From Ruminococcus hominis (lineage in GTDB: Bacteria > Bacillota > Clostridia > Lachnospirales > Lachnospiraceae): a stretch of DNA of 64,000 bases. Below, piece after piece: positions 1 through 9,623 of the stretch; positions within the stretch are counted from its first letter, which is position 1; every line of letters begins with the position of its first letter. Location: NCBI RefSeq assembly GCF_014287355.1, contig NZ_JACOPE010000001.1, forward strand, positions 558,001 through 622,000, in the 5' to 3' direction. The notes under the pieces are model-generated. The model saw nothing but the letters and a program-made list of their open reading frames with translations. It was not told the origin of the DNA and ran no database searches. The position numbers and the translations under genes are program-made.

Positions 1-993
1 GATACCATGGATGATTCCTTTTTCATATGCTTCATCGAATTTAGCCAGTCCATTTGTGAAAAGACCAAATGTTGCAGCAGCATAGATGCGGTTAGCTTTT
101 CTACGTTTCAGTTCAGTAGCAACTTCGATGATACTGTCTCCGGAAGAAATCATGTCATCAATGATGATTACATCTTTTCCTTCTACAGAAGAACCAAGGA
201 ATTCGTGGGCAACGATAGGATTACGTCCGTCTACGATTTTGGTATAATCTCTTCTCTTGTAGAACATACCCATATCAAGACCAAGTACGTTGGCAAGATA
301 AACGGCACGGTTTGTACCACCTTCATCCGGGCTGATTGCCATCATGTGTTCGCTGTCGATTTTAAGATCTTTTACTGTGCGCAGAAGACCTTTGATAAAC
401 TGGTATGTTGGTGAAACTGTTTCAAATCCGCTAAGTGGGATTGCATTCTGTACACGTGGATCATGTGCATCAAATGTAATGATGTTGTCAACGCCCATAC
501 GTACAAGCTCCTGAAGTGCAAGAGCACAGTCAAGAGACTCACGTCCTGTTCTTTTGTGCTGACGGCTTTCGTATAAGAAAGGCATGATTACGTTGATACG
601 ACGACCCTTTCCACCAACAGCAGCGATAACACGTTTCAGGTTCTGATAATGATCATCAGGAGACATGTGGTTAATGTTTCCTGTCAATGAATAAGTTAAG
701 CTGTAATTACATACATCTACCATTAGATAAAGGTCTTTACCACGTACAGATTCGTTGATAATACCTTTTGCTTCTCCGGAACCAAAACGAGGTACTTTGG
801 CATCGATGATAAATGAATCTTTTTCATATCCTGTAAATGCAACATCATCTTTGTACTGATGAGCACTTTCTTTTCTCCATTTTACGAGGTAGTCATTGAC
901 TTTGTTGCCAAGAGCTTCACATCCTGTAACAGGAATGATTCCTAAGGCTCCTACTGGAATATTTTCTAAATTGAGTTCACTTCTGTGCAGCAT
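1..993 (-). CDS. prs: Ribose-phosphate pyrophosphokinase (partial, C-terminus beyond window)
   Basis: Makes phosphoribosyl pyrophosphate from ribose 5-phosphate and ATP for nucleotide, histidine and tryptophan synthesis; cytosolic. The 331 visible codons show the family hallmarks in order: the DDHYQN stretch of the N-terminal half, the FDAHDPRVQ motif, the SPDEGG motif, and the PRPP-binding loop VIIIDDMISSGDS. The N-terminus is longer than that of the short PRS enzymes (about 315 residues), as in the extended clostridial form. The reading frame stays open to base 1, so the C-terminus lies outside. The start codon ATG at 993 shares one base with the stop codon of the helicase-loader gene (TAATG), so the two genes are translationally coupled. 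Confidence 0.93.
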   Translation of the reverse strand, partial: MLHRSELNLENIPVGALGIIPVTGCEALGNKVNDYLVKWRKESAHQYKDDVAFTGYEKDSFIIDAKVPRFGSGEAKGIINESVRGKDLYLMVDVCNYSLTYSLTGNINHMSPDDHYQNLKRVIAAVGGKGRRINVIMPFLYESRQHKRTGRESLDCALALQELVRMGVDNIITFDAHDPRVQNAIPLSGFETVSPTYQFIKGLLRTVKDLKIDSEHMMAISPDEGGTNRAVYLANVLGLDMGMFYKRRDYTKIVDGRNPIVAHEFLGSSVEGKDVIIIDDMISSGDSIIEVATELKRRKANRIYAAATFGLFTNGLAKFDEAYEKGIIHGI

Positions 994-1994
994 TATTTGC
1001 CCTCCCTATTAGCACGTATTTTTTTAATTATTCTAATATCATCGCCGAATAATCTCAGCAAGATATAGTTACTGGTGATTCGTGAAAAAGAACGTTCTGT
1101 GTAAAGGTCTGCCAACGAATCCAGTGAAAGGTTCGTTGAGACAACGGTCGATTTCATATTTAAAAGTCTTTCATTAATGCAGGTAAAGAACTGAGAAGCC
1201 GTAAATGCATTGGCAAGCTCGGTTCCTAAATCATCTACGATCAGTAAATCGCAATCGTAAACATATTGTTGCATTTGCTTTGATTCATAATCATTATGAT
1301 CAAATGTTCCCTGAGCCAGAATGTTGAATAAATTTGGCGCCGAATAATAGAGAACAGAGTATCCGGCATCGATTAAATCTCTGGCGATGCAATTGGAAAG
1401 AAAAGTCTTTCCGACACCGACATCTCCGTAAAGAAAAATATTGTCGGATGTATGTCCAAAATTTTGAACAAAATTTTTACAAGTCTGATAAGCGTGCTCC
1501 ATAATAGCACGAGATGTTTTCCCTGTTTTTGGATCCACCTGTCGGTCAGAATAATAATCAAGACAAAATGTATCAAAATTCTCGGATTCCAGAATGCCCT
1601 TCAAGTTAGATTGTTCATAAAGCAATTTTGTGATAGCACGTTTAAAGCAACGGCACTTTACATTTCCAATATAACCGGTATCCTTACAGTCAGGACATTC
1701 ATATACCGGTTCAAGGTAATCAGCAGGAAAACCGGCAGAGGTAAGCAGCTGTTGTTTGCTGCTTCGCAGAATGTTAAGCTCCTCTTTTAAAGAATCTAAA
1801 GCACTCTCATCACCATCGAGCAAGCGTCTGCCGTATTGGACTGACATAATTGAAATTGATTCATCCAGTGATTTGAATTCCGGTAATTTCTTATATACAT
1901 CTTCATAATGTTGCGTGAGAATGTCATGGCTTTTAAGCTGCTTTTGCTCATATTCACGCATGATTGTCTGGTATTGTGAATTCGTTAGTCCCAC
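993..1994 (-). CDS. DnaI/DnaC-like helicase loader ATPase
   Basis: Predicted AAA+ ATPase that loads the replicative helicase. Of 333 residues, the first 95 are helical, followed by a zinc-binding cluster (Cys100, Cys103, Cys114, Cys116) as in Bacillus DnaI. Walker A GDVGVGKT is at about 190-197, Walker B is LLIVDDLG, and an arginine-finger-like ERSFSRI motif follows. Translation starts at GTG, chosen because AAGGAG lies 7 bases upstream. It sits directly downstream of a DnaD-domain gene, the same functional pair as Bacillus DnaB/DnaD with DnaI, which supports a role in replication initiation or restart rather than in transposition. The family assignment is firm; the exact partner helicase is inferred. 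Confidence 0.88.
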   Translation of the reverse strand: MGLTNSQYQTIMREYEQKQLKSHDILTQHYEDVYKKLPEFKSLDESISIMSVQYGRRLLDGDESALDSLKEELNILRSSKQQLLTSAGFPADYLEPVYECPDCKDTGYIGNVKCRCFKRAITKLLYEQSNLKGILESENFDTFCLDYYSDRQVDPKTGKTSRAIMEHAYQTCKNFVQNFGHTSDNIFLYGDVGVGKTFLSNCIARDLIDAGYSVLYYSAPNLFNILAQGTFDHNDYESKQMQQYVYDCDLLIVDDLGTELANAFTASQFFTCINERLLNMKSTVVSTNLSLDSLADLYTERSFSRITSNYILLRLFGDDIRIIKKIRANREGK

Positions 1995-2007
1995 GATACT
2001 ACTCCTT

Positions 2008-3126
2008 CTAATTACTGTTTAATAATTGTTCTTCTAATGAATCCATATCATAAGCACGTCGCTCAAAATTATTCAGGTTTTTTGTGATTGGCTTAGATTT
2101 TGATACGTTTCTTCGTGCCTGTTTTTCTTTTTGGAACACGGTATCCAATGCAGTAATGTCATTTAAGTGGTGTACATTGTTCTGCTGCCAATGTTCTAAA
2201 ATTGTATCTGTATATTCAAAACTTGGCTGATGCGTAGCGGAAATTGTACGTCGGCAGGCCTCTTGAACAATATCAAGAGAAAATCCCATCTCATCAGTCC
2301 ATTTTTTAATATAGACAAGCTCAGAGTCGGCTGGCCCACGGTTTTTGATACCGAATGCATTTAATACAGTATAGCAGTTTTTATTATAATTAGCAGAATT
2401 ACGCCGTGCCTGTTCTACACTTGTAATACCTTCATCAGCCCACGATAAAGCAACCTTTTGGATGTAATGGATACTTTTATGTCCGCTTTCTACACAAGAT
2501 TCAATCAGGTACTCGATCAGTCTGGCTGACATACCTAAATCTTTATAGAAATATGTAATTGCTTCGACATCTGTATGAGATAAAGTTTTTCCAAGATACT
2601 GTTCTGCGATGAATAAAAGTGATCTTAACTCTTTCTTTTCCATCGAAGAATCAGAAGCGTGTTTATTTTTGTGCGACACAGTATCTTTAGGTGCTGTTGC
2701 AGGCTCTTGTTTAGGTACTTTAGCTTTCACAGGAGTCTCATCACTATCAGCTGTGATGGAAACTTCCTTGGATGCAGTTGCAATCGAAGAAATGCTTTCT
2801 TTACTGATATTGTTTGACGGAGATTGTCCTGCCTGCAGGAGTTCAATTCCGGAAACGCTATGTTCACAATCGTACTCGATCCTTAGCAGTTCGTTACTTT
2901 CCCAATAACGGAAGGCACGCAAAATATCATTCTCCGTATTATTCAAACAATCCGCAATGCCGGAAATGGTAAGGCTCATAGAAGAATCCTCCATATGCCT
3001 CAGCAAAAAAAGATAAACTTTTACAAACTCACCATTTGCGGTAGCCATATAATTGTCAATAAAATAATTAGAGACAAGAGTGGCATTGCTTTGAAAATGA
3101 TTGGATAATTTTATTGCATTCATCAT
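2008..3126 (-). CDS. DnaD-domain replication initiation protein
   Basis: A 372-residue protein with an N-terminal winged-helix-like part (about residues 15-95, with the FYLLRH/ISGIADCLN type of sequence), a low-complexity Ser/Thr/Lys linker (about 110-165), and two DnaD/DnaB_2-type helical modules (about 168-240 and 250-320). The first ends near YIQKVALSWADEGI and the second near YTDTILEHWQQNNV, the YxxxI-W signature of this family. It is expected to act in helicase recruitment together with the downstream DnaI-like ATPase. Its ATG overlaps the murC stop in an ATGA arrangement, so it is read through from murC. A second ATG follows immediately, so the start could be one codon later. Confidence 0.85.
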   Translation of the reverse strand: MMNAIKLSNHFQSNATLVSNYFIDNYMATANGEFVKVYLFLLRHMEDSSMSLTISGIADCLNNTENDILRAFRYWESNELLRIEYDCEHSVSGIELLQAGQSPSNNISKESISSIATASKEVSITADSDETPVKAKVPKQEPATAPKDTVSHKNKHASDSSMEKKELRSLLFIAEQYLGKTLSHTDVEAITYFYKDLGMSARLIEYLIESCVESGHKSIHYIQKVALSWADEGITSVEQARRNSANYNKNCYTVLNAFGIKNRGPADSELVYIKKWTDEMGFSLDIVQEACRRTISATHQPSFEYTDTILEHWQQNNVHHLNDITALDTVFQKEKQARRNVSKSKPITKNLNNFERRAYDMDSLEEQLLNSN

Positions 3127-4499
3127 TTTAACAAATCTTCTCCGATATTTACAACATCTCCGGCACCCATTGTGATCAGGAGATCACCTGCAGAGCAGTG
3201 CTCTTTTAAGAAATCTTCAATCTCTGCAAAACTTGGAAAGTAATAAGCATCTGTACCAAGCTTTTTCACTTCTTCTGCAAGAGCCTTGGAAGAAACACCA
3301 AGGTTGTCCGTCTCACGTGCGGCATAAATATCAGCAAGTACCAGATGGTCTGCGTGAGAAAGTGCTTCTGCAAATTCATTGAAAAACGCTTTTGTACGTG
3401 TGTAAGTATGAGGCTGGAATACACACCACAGTTCGTTGTGTGGGTAATGCTTTGCAGCCTTTAAAGTTGCTTTAATCTCTGTTGGATGATGTGCATAGTC
3501 ATCAACAATTGTAATGCCGTCCAAAGTGCCCTTGTATTCAAAACGACGGTCTGTTCCGGAGAATGAGAGCAGTCCTTTTTCAATAATAGGCATTGAAATG
3601 TTCAGAAGCTTTGCAGTTGCAATCGCAGCTAAAGCATTTGAAACATTATGGTCTCCGGTTACAGAAAGCTGGATATGGTCTGTGATAGTTCCTTTCTCTA
3701 CAAGGTCAAATGCAACACAGCCTTTTTCGTTGTAGCTGACATTCTGAAAACTATAATCTGCATCAGCGGAAGAACCGTAAGTAATCACATTACAAGATAA
3801 CCCGGCAAAAATTTCTTCATAATTCTGAATGTCATGGTTGATGATCAAAGTTCCATCTTCCGGCAAAAGTGCTGCAAACTGATGGAAAGAATGACGAATA
3901 TCTTCCAGGTCTTTGAAGAAGTCCAAATGATCTTCTTCAATGTTCAGAATGATTCCGATTGTCGGGAAGAAATGAAGAAAACTATTCGTGTACTCACAGG
4001 CTTCCGTGATAAATGTTTCAGATTTTCCTACACGGATATTACCTCCGATAGCCTGAAGAATACCGCCTACAGAAATCGTAGGGTCAACATCTCCTTCCAA
4101 TAAAATATGAGAAATCATAGATGTCGTTGTAGTTTTGCCATGTGTACCGGATACAGCGATAGATGTATCATAGTTTTTCATTAACTGGCCAAGTAATTCC
4201 GCACGAGTCAGCATAGGAATCTTGCGGGCAACAGCTTCCATTAATTCTGGGTTGGCCTTGTTGATCGCAGCAGTGTAAACAACACACTGAATACCATCGA
4301 TAATATTCTCCGCCTTCTGACCGTAGAAAATGTGCGCACCATGTTCTTCGAGCTGGCGGGTAAGCGGAGACTCTTTTGAATCAGAACCAGTAACAGTAAA
4401 TCCTTCTTCCAGTAAAATCTCTGCGAGACCGCTCATACTGATACCGCCAATTCCGATGAAATGGATGTGAATTGGTTTTTCAAAATCGATCTTATACAT
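3123..4499 (-). CDS. murC: UDP-N-acetylmuramate--L-alanine ligase
   Basis: Adds L-alanine to UDP-MurNAc using ATP, the first amino-acid step of the peptidoglycan stem peptide; cytosolic. At 458 residues it is full length. The N-terminal nucleotide-binding motif HFIGIGGISMSGLAE lies at residues 13-27, the Mur-ligase P-loop GTHGKTTTT at 118-126, and the C-terminal domain carries DDYAHHPTEI, typical of MurC. The gene heads a minus-strand operon murC, dnaD-like, dnaI-like, prs. An AAGG ribosome site precedes the ATG. Confidence 0.97.
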   Translation of the reverse strand: MYKIDFEKPIHIHFIGIGGISMSGLAEILLEEGFTVTGSDSKESPLTRQLEEHGAHIFYGQKAENIIDGIQCVVYTAAINKANPELMEAVARKIPMLTRAELLGQLMKNYDTSIAVSGTHGKTTTTSMISHILLEGDVDPTISVGGILQAIGGNIRVGKSETFITEACEYTNSFLHFFPTIGIILNIEEDHLDFFKDLEDIRHSFHQFAALLPEDGTLIINHDIQNYEEIFAGLSCNVITYGSSADADYSFQNVSYNEKGCVAFDLVEKGTITDHIQLSVTGDHNVSNALAAIATAKLLNISMPIIEKGLLSFSGTDRRFEYKGTLDGITIVDDYAHHPTEIKATLKAAKHYPHNELWCVFQPHTYTRTKAFFNEFAEALSHADHLVLADIYAARETDNLGVSSKALAEEVKKLGTDAYYFPSFAEIEDFLKEHCSAGDLLITMGAGDVVNIGEDLLK

Positions 4500-4561
4500 A
4501 AATTAGGTACCTTCTTTTACTTTTTTTTCAAAAAGAGTCATAAAAAGACTCTATCCATTAT

Positions 4562-4589
4562 ATTATACTATATATGGAGAAAATTTAAA
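4562..4589 (-). promoter_or_regulatory. Predicted promoter of the murC operon
   Basis: Read on the minus strand, TTTAAA, a 16-base spacer and a perfect TATAAT lie about 63 bases upstream of the murC start. Placement is by motif only. Confidence 0.5.
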
Positions 4590-4673
4590 GAAGTTCTTTT
4601 TGGTGAAAATAAATAAAAAGAGTTAAATTTCCTTTATGAATTTGTAAAAAACGTGCACATGAAATAAAAAGTA

Positions 4674-4682
4674 TGATATAAT
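4674..4682 (+). promoter_or_regulatory. Extended -10 element upstream of glgC
   Basis: TGATATAAT gives a perfect -10 box with the TGN extension. The -35 region is weak, which is typical of extended -10 promoters. The glgC ATG follows about 31 bases later with a GAGGTGA ribosome site between. Confidence 0.5.
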
Positions 4683-4713
4683 AAGTGCATCTAACTAGAA
4701 ATGAGGTGACTAC

Positions 4714-5988
4714 ATGATTAAAAAGGAAATGATTGCCATGCTCCTTGCGGGTGGACAAGGCAGTCGATTGGGGGTTCTTACAGCGAAAGTAGCAAAACCA
4801 GCAGTTGCTTTTGGCGGCAAGTACCGAATTATTGATTTCCCGTTAAGTAACTGTATTAATTCGGGTGTAGACACAGTAGGTGTGTTGACACAGTATCAGC
4901 CATTACGTTTGAATACACATATTGGTATTGGTATTCCTTGGGATTTGGATCGAAATGTAGGAGGCGTATCAATTTTACCGCCGTATGAAAAGAGTACAAA
5001 CAGTGAGTGGTATACCGGTACTGCAAACGCGATATATCAGAACTTAGAGTACATGGAGTCTTATAATCCGGACTATGTATTGATCCTTTCAGGTGATCAT
5101 ATATACAAGATGGACTATGAGGTTATGTTGGATTATCACAAGGCGAATAAAGCAGATGTAACAATTGCAGCTATGCCGGTTCCAATGGAAGAGGCAAGCC
5201 GTTTCGGTATTGTAGTGACAGATGATGACGGAAGAATCAAAGAATTTGAAGAAAAGCCGGAGCATCCAAGCAGCAATCTTGCATCTATGGGTATTTACAT
5301 ATTCAGTTGGCCGGTGTTAAGAGATGCTTTGATTAAATTATCAGAGCAGCCGAATTGTGATTTTGGTAAACATATCATTCCATATTGTCATGAAAAAGGA
5401 GACAGGCTTTTTGCTTATGAATATAATGGCTACTGGAAAGATGTCGGTACATTAAGTTCATATTGGGAAGCAAATATGGAGTTGATTGATATTATTCCTG
5501 AATTTAATCTTTACGAAGAATTCTGGAAGATTTACACAAATAGTTCTAACATTCCACCGCAGTATATTTCAAATGACGCTGTTGTGGATCGTTGTATTAT
5601 TAGTAATGGAACAGAGGTATATGGCGAGGTACATAATTCTGTGCTGGGAGCCGGAGTAACAATCGGAAAAGGCAGCGTGGTTCGTGACTCTATTATTATG
5701 AGAGATGTTATGATTGGCGAGAATTGTGTGATTGAGAAAGCCATTATAGCTGAAGATACGGAAATCGGTAATAATGTAGTCATTGGTGTTGGAAGTGAGG
5801 TTCCAAACAAAGTAAAACCAAATATTTATAGTGGCGGGCTTGCCACGATCGGAGAAAAATCAAAGATTCCGTCAAATGTTCAGATCGGAAAGAATACCGC
5901 CGTTAGTGGTGTGACATCCATAGAAGATTACAGTGATGGAGTGCTTGCAAGTGGAGAGACATTAATAAAGGCAGGTGAGCGAGTATGA
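4714..5988 (+). CDS. glgC: Glucose-1-phosphate adenylyltransferase, catalytic subunit
   Basis: Makes ADP-glucose from glucose 1-phosphate and ATP, the committed step of bacterial glycogen synthesis. The 424 residues show the nucleotidyltransferase start [14 protein letters not shown], the [14 protein letters not shown] sugar-phosphate region, the catalytic [11 protein letters not shown] motif, and a C-terminal left-handed beta-helix of hexapeptide repeats (about 290-400). It ends overlapping the following glgD start by 4 bases (ATGA). The GlgC-GlgD pair of Firmicutes forms a hetero-oligomer with GlgC as the active chain. Confidence 0.96.
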   Translation: MIKKEMIAMLLAGGQGSRLGVLTAKVAKPAVAFGGKYRIIDFPLSNCINSGVDTVGVLTQYQPLRLNTHIGIGIPWDLDRNVGGVSILPPYEKSTNSEWYTGTANAIYQNLEYMESYNPDYVLILSGDHIYKMDYEVMLDYHKANKADVTIAAMPVPMEEASRFGIVVTDDDGRIKEFEEKPEHPSSNLASMGIYIFSWPVLRDALIKLSEQPNCDFGKHIIPYCHEKGDRLFAYEYNGYWKDVGTLSSYWEANMELIDIIPEFNLYEEFWKIYTNSSNIPPQYISNDAVVDRCIISNGTEVYGEVHNSVLGAGVTIGKGSVVRDSIIMRDVMIGENCVIEKAIIAEDTEIGNNVVIGVGSEVPNKVKPNIYSGGLATIGEKSKIPSNVQIGKNTAVSGVTSIEDYSDGVLASGETLIKAGERV

Positions 5989-7103
5989 GAGCAGTAGGAA
6001 TTATTCTGGCAGGCGGAAACAGTAGAAAGATGCAGGAACTGACAGAAAAACGTGCAGTGGCTGCTATGCCGATCGCAACCAGTTACCGTGCAATTGATTT
6101 TGCATTGAGTAATATGACAAATTCCAAAATACAGAAAGTTGCCGTATTGACACAGTATAATGCAAGATCATTGAATGAACATTTGAATTCATCAAAATGG
6201 TGGAATTTTGGAAGAAAACAAGGCGGATTGTATGTGTTTACGCCGACAATCACATCAGATAATGGATATTGGTATCGTGGAACAGCAGATGCAATTTATC
6301 AGAACTTAGATTTTCTGAAAAAATGTCATGAACCATATGTTGTTATTACATCAGGAGATGCAGTATACAAGTTGGATTATAACAAAGTATTGGAATATCA
6401 TATTGCTAAAAAAGCAGATATTACAGTGGTTGTTAAAGAACTGAGCGAGAATGAAGATGCAACACGTTATGGTACAGTACGGATGAATGAATCTGCAAGA
6501 ATCGAAGAATTTGAAGAGAAGCCGATGATTGCTCATTCTCAGACAGTTTCTACAGGAATTTATGTGATGAGAAGAAGACAGCTTATCGATTTGATCGAAC
6601 GTTGTGCAGAAGAAGAACGTCACGATTTTGTAAATGATATTTTAATTCGTTACAAAAATCTGAAGAAGATTTATGGATATAAAATCAGCAACTACTGGAG
6701 TAATATTTCAACAGTAGATGCATATTACAAGACAAATATGGACTTCTTAAAACCAGAAGTCAGAGACTATTTCTTTAAACAGTTACCGGAGATATATTCT
6801 AAGGTAAGTGACTTGCCACCGGCGAAGTATAATCCTGGAGCAGTAGTTAAAAATAGTCTTGTAGGAAGTGGTAGTATTATCAATGGTACGATTGAAAATT
6901 CGGTTATTTTTAAGAAAGTTTATGTTGGAAATAATTGTGTGATCAAGAATTCAATTATATTAAATGATGTATACCTTGGAGATAATACTTATATTGAAAA
7001 TTGTATTGTTGAAAGCAGAGATACAATCCGTGCAAATACCAGACATATTGGTGAGAATGGTGTCAAGGTAGTTGTTGAGAAAAATGAAAGATATGCCTTA
7101 TAA
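5985..7103 (+). CDS. glgD: Glucose-1-phosphate adenylyltransferase, GlgD regulatory subunit
   Basis: Paralogue of GlgC, 372 residues, with the same nucleotidyltransferase fold followed by a shorter beta-helix. The N-terminal loop reads [20 protein letters not shown] instead of the GQGSRL form, and the region equivalent to the Glg[12 protein letters not shown] motif reads [11 protein letters not shown], in line with the known low or absent catalysis of GlgD and its role in stimulating GlgC. The 4-base overlap with glgC indicates translational coupling and matched amounts. No other glycogen genes (glgA, glgB, glgP) are in the window. Confidence 0.94.
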   Translation: MRAVGIILAGGNSRKMQELTEKRAVAAMPIATSYRAIDFALSNMTNSKIQKVAVLTQYNARSLNEHLNSSKWWNFGRKQGGLYVFTPTITSDNGYWYRGTADAIYQNLDFLKKCHEPYVVITSGDAVYKLDYNKVLEYHIAKKADITVVVKELSENEDATRYGTVRMNESARIEEFEEKPMIAHSQTVSTGIYVMRRRQLIDLIERCAEEERHDFVNDILIRYKNLKKIYGYKISNYWSNISTVDAYYKTNMDFLKPEVRDYFFKQLPEIYSKVSDLPPAKYNPGAVVKNSLVGSGSIINGTIENSVIFKKVYVGNNCVIKNSIILNDVYLGDNTYIENCIVESRDTIRANTRHIGENGVKVVVEKNERYAL

Positions 7104-7149
7104 AGAAAAGTGTTAATAGAATCATGCAGACGAGAAAGGAGACTGGAAT

Positions 7150-7434
7150 ATGCAGATCACAGATGTGCGCGTTCGTAAAGTCGCAAAAGAGGGAAAATTA
7201 AAGGCAGTTGTATCCATTACATTTGATGATGAATTTGTTGTACATGACATCAAGGTAATTGAAGGAGAAAAAGGTTTATTTATTGCGATGCCAAGCAAGA
7301 AAGCAATGGATGGGGAATATCGCGATATAGCACATCCAATTAATTCAGGTACTCGTGACCGAATCCAGAGTACAATTTTAGAAAAATACAAACAGGTTTT
7401 GGAAGAAGAACCGGAGGCAGCAGTAGAAATCTAA
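7150..7434 (+). CDS. spoVG: Septation/sporulation regulator SpoVG
   Basis: Small 94-residue protein of the SpoVG family, an RNA/DNA-binding regulator that affects septum formation and, in spore formers, the cortex. It begins [11 protein letters not shown] and contains the conserved [22 protein letters not shown] core and the DIAHPIN segment. The ribosome site AAAGGAG precedes the ATG by 9 bases. It lies 46 bases after glgD and is followed by a strong terminator, so it is probably the last gene of the glgCD transcript. Confidence 0.95.
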   Translation: MQITDVRVRKVAKEGKLKAVVSITFDDEFVVHDIKVIEGEKGLFIAMPSKKAMDGEYRDIAHPINSGTRDRIQSTILEKYKQVLEEEPEAAVEI

Positions 7435-7451
7435 TTTCATTAAACGAATAA

Positions 7452-7497
7452 AGACGACATGCAGCACAGAGTGAGAACGTGTTGCATGTCGTTTTAG
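7452..7497 (+). terminator. Rho-independent terminator after spoVG
   Basis: A 13-base-pair stem (7455-7467 with 7479-7491) with an 11-base loop is followed by TTTTAG. A run of A before the stem could make it work for the opposing gene as well. Confidence 0.8.
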
Positions 7498-7527
7498 TTT
7501 GTGGCGCAATCCGAAAGAAATGTAGAA

Positions 7528-8196
7528 CTAAAGATTTACAGCATAATAGGTTTCGGGCAAAAGAAACTCCAAATGTTTATGCGTGCTAGGATGTTTTAAA
7601 GTCAGCCGGCAGGCAAATAACTGTAATCCGCGAAAACCGGAAGAGGGATCTTCCGCAGTTCCATATTTGCGGTCGCCGATAATAGGACAACCAAGATGCG
7701 ACATCTGTACGCGAATCTGATGGTGTCGGCCTGTTTTTAAAGTGATTTCAGCAAGTGTAAAAGCATCTTTTTGTTGCAATACATTGTAATGTAATTCTGC
7801 TTTTTTTGCTCCTGGAGTGTCAGGTTTACAAACGGAAGAAGTGTTTGTACGTCCATTTTTTACAAGATAATCTATGCAGTCTCCTTCGTCAGCCGGGAGA
7901 TGACCAGAAAGCCAGGTACGATAATATTTTCCAAATCCTTCTGACTGAAGCTGGTGATTTAATTCTTTTGCTGCAAAAGGTGTTTTTGCAAAGACAAGCA
8001 GCCCGGTGACAGGCTGGTCTAAACGATGAATAACGGCAAGGTAAGGAGGCTGTTTGCTCTTTGTGTTGTGAGCAATGTGATTTTTTAAGATACTTACCAT
8101 ATCCGGTGAACCAATGCGTTTACTTTGTGTTGCGATTCCGGCAGGTTTAACACATACGATTAATTCGGAATCTTCATATATAATTTCTGGCTTCAT
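7528..8196 (-). CDS. RluA-family RNA pseudouridine synthase
   Basis: Converts uridine to pseudouridine in rRNA or tRNA; the exact target cannot be told from sequence. The catalytic HRLDQPVTGLLVF motif carries the conserved Asp, and the GRHHQIRVQMSHLGCPIIGD motif is intact. The protein lacks an N-terminal S4 domain, so it belongs to the short RluA/YjbO-like group. I chose the ATG at 8196 (222 residues) over the upstream in-frame ATG at 8265 because AGGGGAT precedes it at proper distance and homologous domains start with the KPEIIYEDSELIVCVKPAG stretch. Confidence 0.9.
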   Translation of the reverse strand: MKPEIIYEDSELIVCVKPAGIATQSKRIGSPDMVSILKNHIAHNTKSKQPPYLAVIHRLDQPVTGLLVFAKTPFAAKELNHQLQSEGFGKYYRTWLSGHLPADEGDCIDYLVKNGRTNTSSVCKPDTPGAKKAELHYNVLQQKDAFTLAEITLKTGRHHQIRVQMSHLGCPIIGDRKYGTAEDPSSGFRGLQLFACRLTLKHPSTHKHLEFLLPETYYAVNL

Positions 8197-8312
8197 AATA
8201 TCTATCCCCTGTTCTTGACTTTTGGCAATATTCTGTCTAAACTGATTATCATATAAAAGAATCATCAGGTCAAGAGAGAGTATAATCCTTTTGAGAAGGA
8301 GTAGATGGAAAA

Positions 8313-9590
8313 ATGAAAAATCAAGATTGGGAAAGGTTTGGGGAAGATATAAAAAGAAGTGTGCAGGATGCCGTGGATTCAGGAGATTTCAGTAGATTGA
8401 ACCAGACAATAACGAATACAGTAAATGGAGCTGCAGATGCATTTGCGGACACAATGCGTAATGTGGGTGATCGGGTAAATCAGAATCGTAGACCACGTTA
8501 CGGAGAAACTTTTTATGGAATGCCTCAATACGAAAAAAAGACACAACAAAAAAGAGCGAACAGTCAGGAGGGGCAAGTAAATAATAGATATTCAACAGGA
8601 GGTTTTGTGACTCCGACAAAGCCTATGCTATATAGAAGTACCAGTGCAGCAAAAGTTGGTGCGATTGTGATGAGTGTATGCGGATACATGATGTCGGGAT
8701 TTAATTTCCTTGTCTGTATTTCAGCGGTTATAGCACTGGTGGTGGGAGTATCTAATAAGGCAGGAGTACTTGCGGTAGCAATCATATTTGGGATACTTGG
8801 GATAGCGACGACATTGATCGGCGTGGCAGGTACGAAAAAAATAGGCGGGATCAAACGTTTCCGACAGTATCTACAGACAATGGGTGGAAAAGAATATTGT
8901 GATATACGTAAATTGGCAGAGTATGTTGGGAAAAATGAAAAATATGTTTTGAAAGATATAAAGAACATGATACGGAGAGGCTGGTTTATTCAAGGACACT
9001 TGGATACCCAGGAAAAATGTCTTATTTCAAGTCATGATGCGTATCGTCAATATACTGATATGATGGAACAGCAACAAGAACAAAAGGATACGTTAGAAAG
9101 ACAGCAAAAAGCGGCGGAGGAAGAGCGTAAAAAGAAAGAAGAAAAAGGACTTACGCCGGAAGTACAGGAGATTGTTGAGGCGGGAGAAGAGTATATACGC
9201 AAAATTCATGAAAGTAATGATGCAATTCCGGGAGAAGAAATTTCAGCAAAGATTTCCAGAATGGAGATGCTGGTTGATAAAATATTTGACCGAGTAGAGG
9301 AAAATCCGGAAACGGTAGGAGATTTACATCGTTTGATGAATTATTATCTTCCGACAACGGTGAAGCTTTTAGAAGCATATGAAGAACTGGACAGACAGCC
9401 AATTCAAGGAGATAATATTTTATCTTCAAAAGATGAAATCGAAAAAACGCTGGATACATTGAATATTGCGTTTGAAAAACTGTTGGATGCAATGTTTCAG
9501 GATACGGCGTGGGATGTTGCCAGTGACATTTCTGTGTTGAAGACGATGCTTGCACAGGAAGGACTGACAGAGGACGGACTTAAAAAATAA
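8313..9590 (+). CDS. XpaC-like membrane protein
   Basis: A 425-residue protein similar to the XpaC family (named in Bacillus for 5-bromo-4-chloroindolyl phosphate hydrolysis; true role unknown). Residues 1-100 are polar and Asn/Gln rich, two hydrophobic segments follow at about 115-170 separated by a short loop, then a winged-helix-like stretch (CDIRKLAEYVGKNEKYVLKD) and a long charged coiled coil (about 250-300). The C-terminal helical part (EISAKISRMEMLVDKIFDRV to the end) is the conserved XpaC domain. It is followed after 33 bases by a TelA-family gene; the xpaC-telA pairing is known from Bacillus (xpaC-yaaN) and supports the assignment. Confidence 0.8.
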   Translation: MKNQDWERFGEDIKRSVQDAVDSGDFSRLNQTITNTVNGAADAFADTMRNVGDRVNQNRRPRYGETFYGMPQYEKKTQQKRANSQEGQVNNRYSTGGFVTPTKPMLYRSTSAAKVGAIVMSVCGYMMSGFNFLVCISAVIALVVGVSNKAGVLAVAIIFGILGIATTLIGVAGTKKIGGIKRFRQYLQTMGGKEYCDIRKLAEYVGKNEKYVLKDIKNMIRRGWFIQGHLDTQEKCLISSHDAYRQYTDMMEQQQEQKDTLERQQKAAEEERKKKEEKGLTPEVQEIVEAGEEYIRKIHESNDAIPGEEISAKISRMEMLVDKIFDRVEENPETVGDLHRLMNYYLPTTVKLLEAYEELDRQPIQGDNILSSKDEIEKTLDTLNIAFEKLLDAMFQDTAWDVASDISVLKTMLAQEGLTEDGLKK

Positions 9591-9623
9591 AAAAATGGTT
9601 GCGAAAAGAAAAGAGGAAATGTT